DNA from: Synergistaceae bacterium UBA5560
Lineage (GTDB): Bacteria; Synergistota; Synergistia; Synergistales; Aminiphilaceae
DNA length: 10,284 nt
Assembly: GCA_002425685.1 (NCBI GenBank)
Contig: DIMS01000015.1
Coordinates: 22,549-32,832, forward strand
Direction of reading: 5' to 3'
A program made the position numbers and the translations under genes. Below are positions 6,676 through 10,284 of this stretch, piece after piece (position 1 is the first letter of the stretch; every line of letters starts with the position of its first letter). The notes beneath the pieces are model-generated. The model saw nothing but the letters and a program-made list of their open reading frames with translations, did not search any database and was not told where the DNA came from.

Positions 6676-8208
6676 TCACGCCCCGGAAAACGCCATGACA
6701 CTCCCGCTCAGGATGATCGAGATCAAGCATGCCCGTCCGCGACCGATTCCGCAACTTCCAAGGACAAGGGCCATCACCAGGAAGACCGTTCCACCCCCCA
6801 GCAGCCACGACCATTTCAGCGAGGCGGAAAGGAGCGTCGCCGCGCCGTCAGCGCCCTTCTCCCACCAGAGGAAGAGCCATTCCATCGCTCCTGCGGCATA
6901 TCCGCCACCGGGAAGTCCCAAAAGGGCCGGCAATGCCGCAAGGGACGCGAGGGGGAGCAGGACAGCGAAGACCGGGATGGCCACCATATTCACGAGCGCT
7001 CCCGCAAGAGGAACGGGACCGAATACGGAGGCGCTGATGCCCGCCGTGGCGACCCATGCCAGCAACCCCGCCGAGATTCCCTGCCGTGCCACGGAGAGGG
7101 CGCTTTCCTCTTTTCCGCCGGGTTCGCCCGCGTCCCGCCGCCCGAGAAGGTCCGCATAGGCTCCGAGAACGAGAACCGCCGTGACGGAAAGACGCCACCC
7201 CACATCCTGAAACCACCAGGGGCGCCACAACAGAAGCCCTGCGGCGACAACCGCCACGGCGCTCGTCACACCGCTTTTCCTGCCGAGGAACGCTCCCGTC
7301 AGAAAAAGCTGGACCATCGCCGCGGCGCGGAGTGCACTCGGTCCCGCTCCGGCGAGGAGCGCATATCCCCAGACAAGACCCCCTGCAAGGAACATCCCGA
7401 GACGCCTTTTTCCCAGGAGGACCCAGACGAGAGCAGCCACGAGACCGACATGGAATCCCGAGACGGCCAGCAGATGAGAGGTCCCCCACCGTCGATGCAG
7501 TTCCGCAAGCGCCGGATCCCGGCCTCCGAGCCACGCGGCGAGGAGGTGGCCCCGAACGCGACGAGGCAGCTTCAGCAGAATATGACGACGCAGAACGGAG
7601 CGCCAGGCGGCGAGGCTCGCTCCGGAAGCGCCCTCGTCGCGAACCGAGTAGGGACGCAGCACTGCACGGACACCCCTCGCCCACCAGAAGGAACGCATGT
7701 CCAAGGAGCCGTTTCCTCTTTCCAAGGGTTCCGCATATCCCTGCACGGACAGACGGTCACCCTCTCTGTGGCCTCCGAAGGGCGACACGAAGAGAAGAAA
7801 CCGTCCCTGAGGCAGATCGAGGAGAAGAGCCCGCATCCTGCCCCAGGGGCGCTCGAGCGTGACCGTACCCGTTCCCGACACGCCTCCGGCAAAGTGGGGA
7901 GGTGTCGCCGTTCTCCAGGCGAGAAAAATGCACCCCAGGGCGGTGACGAGGAAAAGCGTTCCCGCAACAGCACCGTTCCATCCGGCGAGAGCACCGCCAC
8001 TGCCGGCCTTTTCCAGGGATTCGAGCGAAGACTCCGTTCCCGCCGCGACATCCGTGTCCGTCCCGCTCCCGAGCAGGAGAAACCCCGCCGCAAGCAGAAG
8101 CCCGATCCCCGCCGCAGGAATCACCGGCACACCCAAAGAAGAAACCCAAAGCACGGCGCTCCAGGAAAAAAGAGGAAGCAATGCCGGACAACGGGCGACG
8201 AGCCTCAC
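6676..8208 (-). CDS. comEC: ComEC/Rec2 family DNA-uptake channel, without metallo-beta-lactamase domain
   Basis: ComEC is the inner-membrane channel that carries transforming single-stranded DNA into the cytoplasm. The 510-residue product has hydrophobic segments near its N terminus (about 10-48 and 80-97), a DUF4131/OB-like part (about 110-190, with REGDRLSVQG and FWWARGVRAVLRP), then the membrane Competence domain (about 215-500). That domain carries the hallmark SHLLAVSGFHVG (244-255), GAGPSALRAAAM (287-298), VGWRLSVTAVLVLG and VNMVAIPVF. Bacillus and many other ComEC proteins are about 750-800 residues, with a C-terminal metallo-beta-lactamase domain; here the frame stops right after the last membrane segment, and coaX begins 68 bases later. 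The start is GTG 8208, overlapping the comEA stop as GTGA with no good Shine-Dalgarno, so it probably depends on comEA translation. Competence itself is not shown by the sequence. Confidence 0.94.
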   Translation of the reverse strand: MRLVARCPALLPLFSWSAVLWVSSLGVPVIPAAGIGLLLAAGFLLLGSGTDTDVAAGTESSLESLEKAGSGGALAGWNGAVAGTLFLVTALGCIFLAWRTATPPHFAGGVSGTGTVTLERPWGRMRALLLDLPQGRFLLFVSPFGGHREGDRLSVQGYAEPLERGNGSLDMRSFWWARGVRAVLRPYSVRDEGASGASLAAWRSVLRRHILLKLPRRVRGHLLAAWLGGRDPALAELHRRWGTSHLLAVSGFHVGLVAALVWVLLGKRRLGMFLAGGLVWGYALLAGAGPSALRAAAMVQLFLTGAFLGRKSGVTSAVAVVAAGLLLWRPWWFQDVGWRLSVTAVLVLGAYADLLGRRDAGEPGGKEESALSVARQGISAGLLAWVATAGISASVFGPVPLAGALVNMVAIPVFAVLLPLASLAALPALLGLPGGGYAAGAMEWLFLWWEKGADGAATLLSASLKWSWLLGGGTVFLVMALVLGSCGIGRGRACLISIILSGSVMAFSGA

Positions 8209-8945
8209 GGGCCTACGGTCACAAGATCCTTCAAGGCGTCGAACTTCTTGGAACCGATGCCCCGCACGCGTTGCAAATCCTCAATCCTGCTGAAGGGACC
8301 GCGAGCCTCACGGTCCGCTACGATGGCTGCCGCAGTCTTGGGCCCCACACCGGGAAGTTTTTCCAGATCCGCCTCCGTGGCAGTATTGAGGTTGATTTTG
8401 ACCGCGCTCCCCCCCGTTCCCACGGAGCCAGGCCTTGACGGCGCGGAGGGGGCGGAAGCACCGGCGGACGGGACTCCTCCTCCGGGAGAGCTGGATGCAC
8501 CGTGCCGCAGTTCTTCACCCTTCCGCGGCACATGGAAATGAACTCCATCCGCCAGGGGTGCCGCGAGGTTCACCGCCTCCGTGTTCGCCTCGCCGGAAAA
8601 GCCACCCGCCCGTTCAAGGGCCGCATAGGCCCTCGACCCCGAAGGAAGGGCATAGACACCGGGACGGACCACGGCGCCGGTGACGTAGACGAACCACTCC
8701 TCCGGAACGGATGCGGAAGGCCGTACAGGAGACGGCGCCGAAATCCTCGCGTTGTCGCTTCCGGAACCGGTTTTTCCCTCCGGGCTCTCCCGGGTACTCA
8801 GAAAAGGCAGCGCGGAGCCCGCCTCGGTCGTGGGTGCTCCTCCGTGCCATCTTCCCGCAAAGAGGCCCACAAGCCCCCAGGCAGCGAGAAGGCAGGCCAC
8901 CCCCGCGGCAAGAACAAGCATCCCCCGGATTCGTGGAGAGAACAT
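8205..8945 (-). CDS. comEA: ComEA-like membrane-anchored DNA receptor (SLBB plus helix-hairpin-helix)
   Basis: ComEA binds incoming double-stranded DNA outside the inner membrane and hands it to ComEC. The 246-residue product has one N-terminal membrane segment (about residues 9-30) and a Ser/Pro/Gly-rich stretch. An SLBB domain follows (about 84-140, with FVYVTGAVVRPGVYALPSGS and NLAAPLADG), then a second low-complexity linker (about 148-182). It ends with the paired helix-hairpin-helix DNA-binding domain (183-246, with INLNTATEADLEKLPGVG and RVRGIGSKKFDAL). This domain order is the typical ComEA layout. ATG 8945 comes two bases after the miaB stop, with AAGGA nine bases upstream; the longer frame to 9128 overlaps miaB and adds residues unlike the family. 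It is immediately followed by comEC, which supports the assignment. Confidence 0.95.
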   Translation of the reverse strand: MFSPRIRGMLVLAAGVACLLAAWGLVGLFAGRWHGGAPTTEAGSALPFLSTRESPEGKTGSGSDNARISAPSPVRPSASVPEEWFVYVTGAVVRPGVYALPSGSRAYAALERAGGFSGEANTEAVNLAAPLADGVHFHVPRKGEELRHGASSSPGGGVPSAGASAPSAPSRPGSVGTGGSAVKINLNTATEADLEKLPGVGPKTAAAIVADREARGPFSRIEDLQRVRGIGSKKFDALKDLVTVGP

Positions 8946-8947
8946 CG

Positions 8948-10284
8948 CTACGCGTCCTTTTCCGGGCAGGAACAGCAGGCACAGGAAAGACCAGAGGGCG
9001 TCACCGCCGAGAGGACCTCCCCCGGCAGCGATCCCGGGACCATGTCCGGCGGAGAAGCGGCGTTTCCGGCGGAAACATCCCGTGGAAGACCACGGTCTGC
9101 GGGAGAGAGGATTCGGCCTCTCAGACACCAGTGCTCACCCTGGAGGATCTCCACATGGACGAAATGTCCCAGGAGCGTCTCGGGAGCCTTCACCAGAACG
9201 ACCTTGTCGTGAGGCGTGCGTCCCTGGAGAAGGTCACCGCCACGGGGCGCATGACCGTCCAGAAGAACCTCGAACACTCTTCCCTCGAGGCTTTTGTTGA
9301 TTTCCAGGGAAATTTCGCGCTGCAGGGCATTCACGACGCGAAGACGGTCCTGTTTCACCTCCTCCGAGAGATGGCCCTCCATGGACGCCGCCCGTGTGCC
9401 TTCCCGGATCGAATAGGCCGCGGTGTGCACCATGTCGAAGCGGAACCGCTCGAGACATGCGCAGGACGCACGAAAATCCTCCTCGCGCTCCCCGGGGAAA
9501 CCCACGATGAGGTCGCTGGTGATCCCCGGAGCGACGAGGGTGCTTCGGAGCTTGTCGATGAGAAGGGCATACCGCTCCACGGAATATCCCCGGTTCATGA
9601 GAGCGAGAATGCGGTCGCTTCCCGCCTGGAGAGGAAGGTTGAGGGACGGGCAGACTGTGGGCTCCTCCGCCATGGCGGCGATGACCTCGTCGGTGAGATC
9701 CTTTGGATGGTTGGTGGCGAAGCGGAGGCGTTTCACGCCGGAAAGGCGTGCCGCCTGCCGCAACAGGAACGCGAACGTCCACCCTTCCGCGGCGCCGTCG
9801 GTGCCGTAGCTGTTGACGTTCTGTCCGAGAAGCGTTATCTCCTGGACGCCATCGTCCACGAGCACCCTGATTTCATCGAGGATCTCCCCGGGAGAGCGGG
9901 ACTGAAAACGCCCCCGCACATAGGGGACGATGCAGTAAGAACAGTAGTTGTCGCAGCCGTGCGCGATGGAGACAAACCCTTTCCAGGGGTTGTCGCGTCT
10001 TTTCGGGGGCACGCAGAGATCACGCACTTCCCGGGGATCCTCGTCGAGGAGCAGGCGAAGCGCTCCGTCCCCGAGGCTTTTCATCAGCGCCTCGGGGAGA
10101 TCTCCCAAATGACGGGGACCCACCACGACCCGGATCCAGGGAAAACGACGGGCCATGCGCTCACCCACACGAGCGGCCATGCACCCCGCAACGGCCACAA
10201 GGGGGCGCTCCGTGTCCTTTCGCCCCGCGCCGACCCTGCCCAGTTCGCTCCACACCTTCTGTTCCGCCTTGTCGCGGATGCTGC
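8948..10284 (-). CDS. miaB: tRNA-2-methylthio-N6-dimethylallyladenosine synthase MiaB, partial (5' end outside window)
   Basis: MiaB is a radical-SAM enzyme with two iron-sulfur clusters that adds a methylthio group to i6A37 of tRNAs reading U-starting codons. The window shows 444 residues; roughly the first 50 lie beyond the right edge. The visible part begins in SIRDKAEQKV, just after the second UPF0004 cysteine, whose codon is cut by the edge (the two visible bases fit TGC). The third cluster cysteine is in AVAGCMAAR. The radical-SAM CxxxCxxC is intact in GCDNYCSYCIVPYVRG (visible residues 109-124), followed by LLGQNVNSYG and SDLIVGFPGE. A TRAM domain lies at about 326-391. GCDNYCSYCIVPY favours MiaB over RimO or MtaB. 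Unusual: about 50 extra residues follow TRAM and end with a CACCSC cluster. comEA starts two bases after the stop. Confidence 0.95.
   Translation of the reverse strand, partial: SIRDKAEQKVWSELGRVGAGRKDTERPLVAVAGCMAARVGERMARRFPWIRVVVGPRHLGDLPEALMKSLGDGALRLLLDEDPREVRDLCVPPKRRDNPWKGFVSIAHGCDNYCSYCIVPYVRGRFQSRSPGEILDEIRVLVDDGVQEITLLGQNVNSYGTDGAAEGWTFAFLLRQAARLSGVKRLRFATNHPKDLTDEVIAAMAEEPTVCPSLNLPLQAGSDRILALMNRGYSVERYALLIDKLRSTLVAPGITSDLIVGFPGEREEDFRASCACLERFRFDMVHTAAYSIREGTRAASMEGHLSEEVKQDRLRVVNALQREISLEINKSLEGRVFEVLLDGHAPRGGDLLQGRTPHDKVVLVKAPETLLGHFVHVEILQGEHWCLRGRILSPADRGLPRDVSAGNAASPPDMVPGSLPGEVLSAVTPSGLSCACCSCPEKDA

Noticed and set aside
6608..6814. Extended N terminus of coaX from an upstream in-frame start at 6814
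   Set aside because: The extension runs into comEC, has no family resemblance, and ATG 6607 has a good Shine-Dalgarno directly before the LLVLDVGNT start block.
5600..7159. 519-codon plus-strand ORF opposite dusB, coaX and comEC
   Set aside because: It crosses three real genes on the other strand and has a low-complexity composition without motifs.
6673..8541. 622-codon plus-strand ORF opposite comEC and the end of comEA
   Set aside because: It is very rich in Arg, Pro, Ser and Gly with no domain pattern, and it lies opposite two recognised genes; a shadow frame.
8946..9128. Extended N terminus of comEA from 9128
   Set aside because: It lies out of frame within the 3' end of miaB and would put 61 basic, low-complexity residues before a normal signal-anchor; ATG 8945 fits better.
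1..10284. Undescribed defence, mobile or signalling system
   Set aside because: Every stretch above 70 bases is covered by a recognised gene family, and no unassigned gene, repeat array or non-coding structure remains to support such a claim.

Overview
This window is a tightly packed run of eight bacterial genes, all on the minus strand, with almost no non-coding DNA. In transcription order (high to low coordinate) they are: miaB (5' end cut off by the window), comEA, comEC, coaX, dusB-like, lysS, ligA, gatC and gatA (3' end cut off; eight complete or partial housekeeping genes plus the competence pair make nine coding regions in all). No RNA gene, mobile element, CRISPR array or clear promoter or terminator was seen. 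Every junction is an overlap or a gap of at most 17 bases, except a 68-base gap between comEC and coaX.

The DNA is GC-rich and the proteins are ordinary bacterial types: GatCAB amidotransferase, NAD-dependent ligase, class II LysRS and type III pantothenate kinase. There is no rRNA or other decisive marker. The mixture of a Firmicute-like gene neighbourhood (coaX..dusB..lysS and ligA..gatCA) with high GC and a didermic-style compact operon would suit a member of Synergistota or a GC-rich relative of the Firmicutes, but this is a weak inference.

Region by region: 8948-10284 holds the tRNA methylthiotransferase MiaB, with an odd cysteine-bearing C-terminal tail. 6676-8945 holds the DNA-uptake pair ComEA (membrane-anchored DNA receptor) and ComEC (inner-membrane DNA channel, here without the C-terminal metallo-beta-lactamase domain). 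5819-6607 holds CoaX, the first step of coenzyme A synthesis. 4744-5832 holds a divergent tRNA-dihydrouridine synthase. 3270-4781 holds LysRS. 1090-3252 holds the replicative NAD-dependent DNA ligase. 1-1076 holds GatC and the N-terminal two thirds or less of GatA; gatB is expected just beyond the left edge but is not seen.

The shared theme is translation (tRNA modification by MiaB and Dus, tRNA charging by LysRS and GatCAB), with DNA uptake and sealing (ComEA, ComEC, LigA) and a cofactor gene mixed in. The overlaps and Shine-Dalgarno sequences placed inside preceding genes suggest one polycistronic, translationally coupled unit. I did not find a previously undescribed system here; the findings are departures from family norms within otherwise familiar genes.
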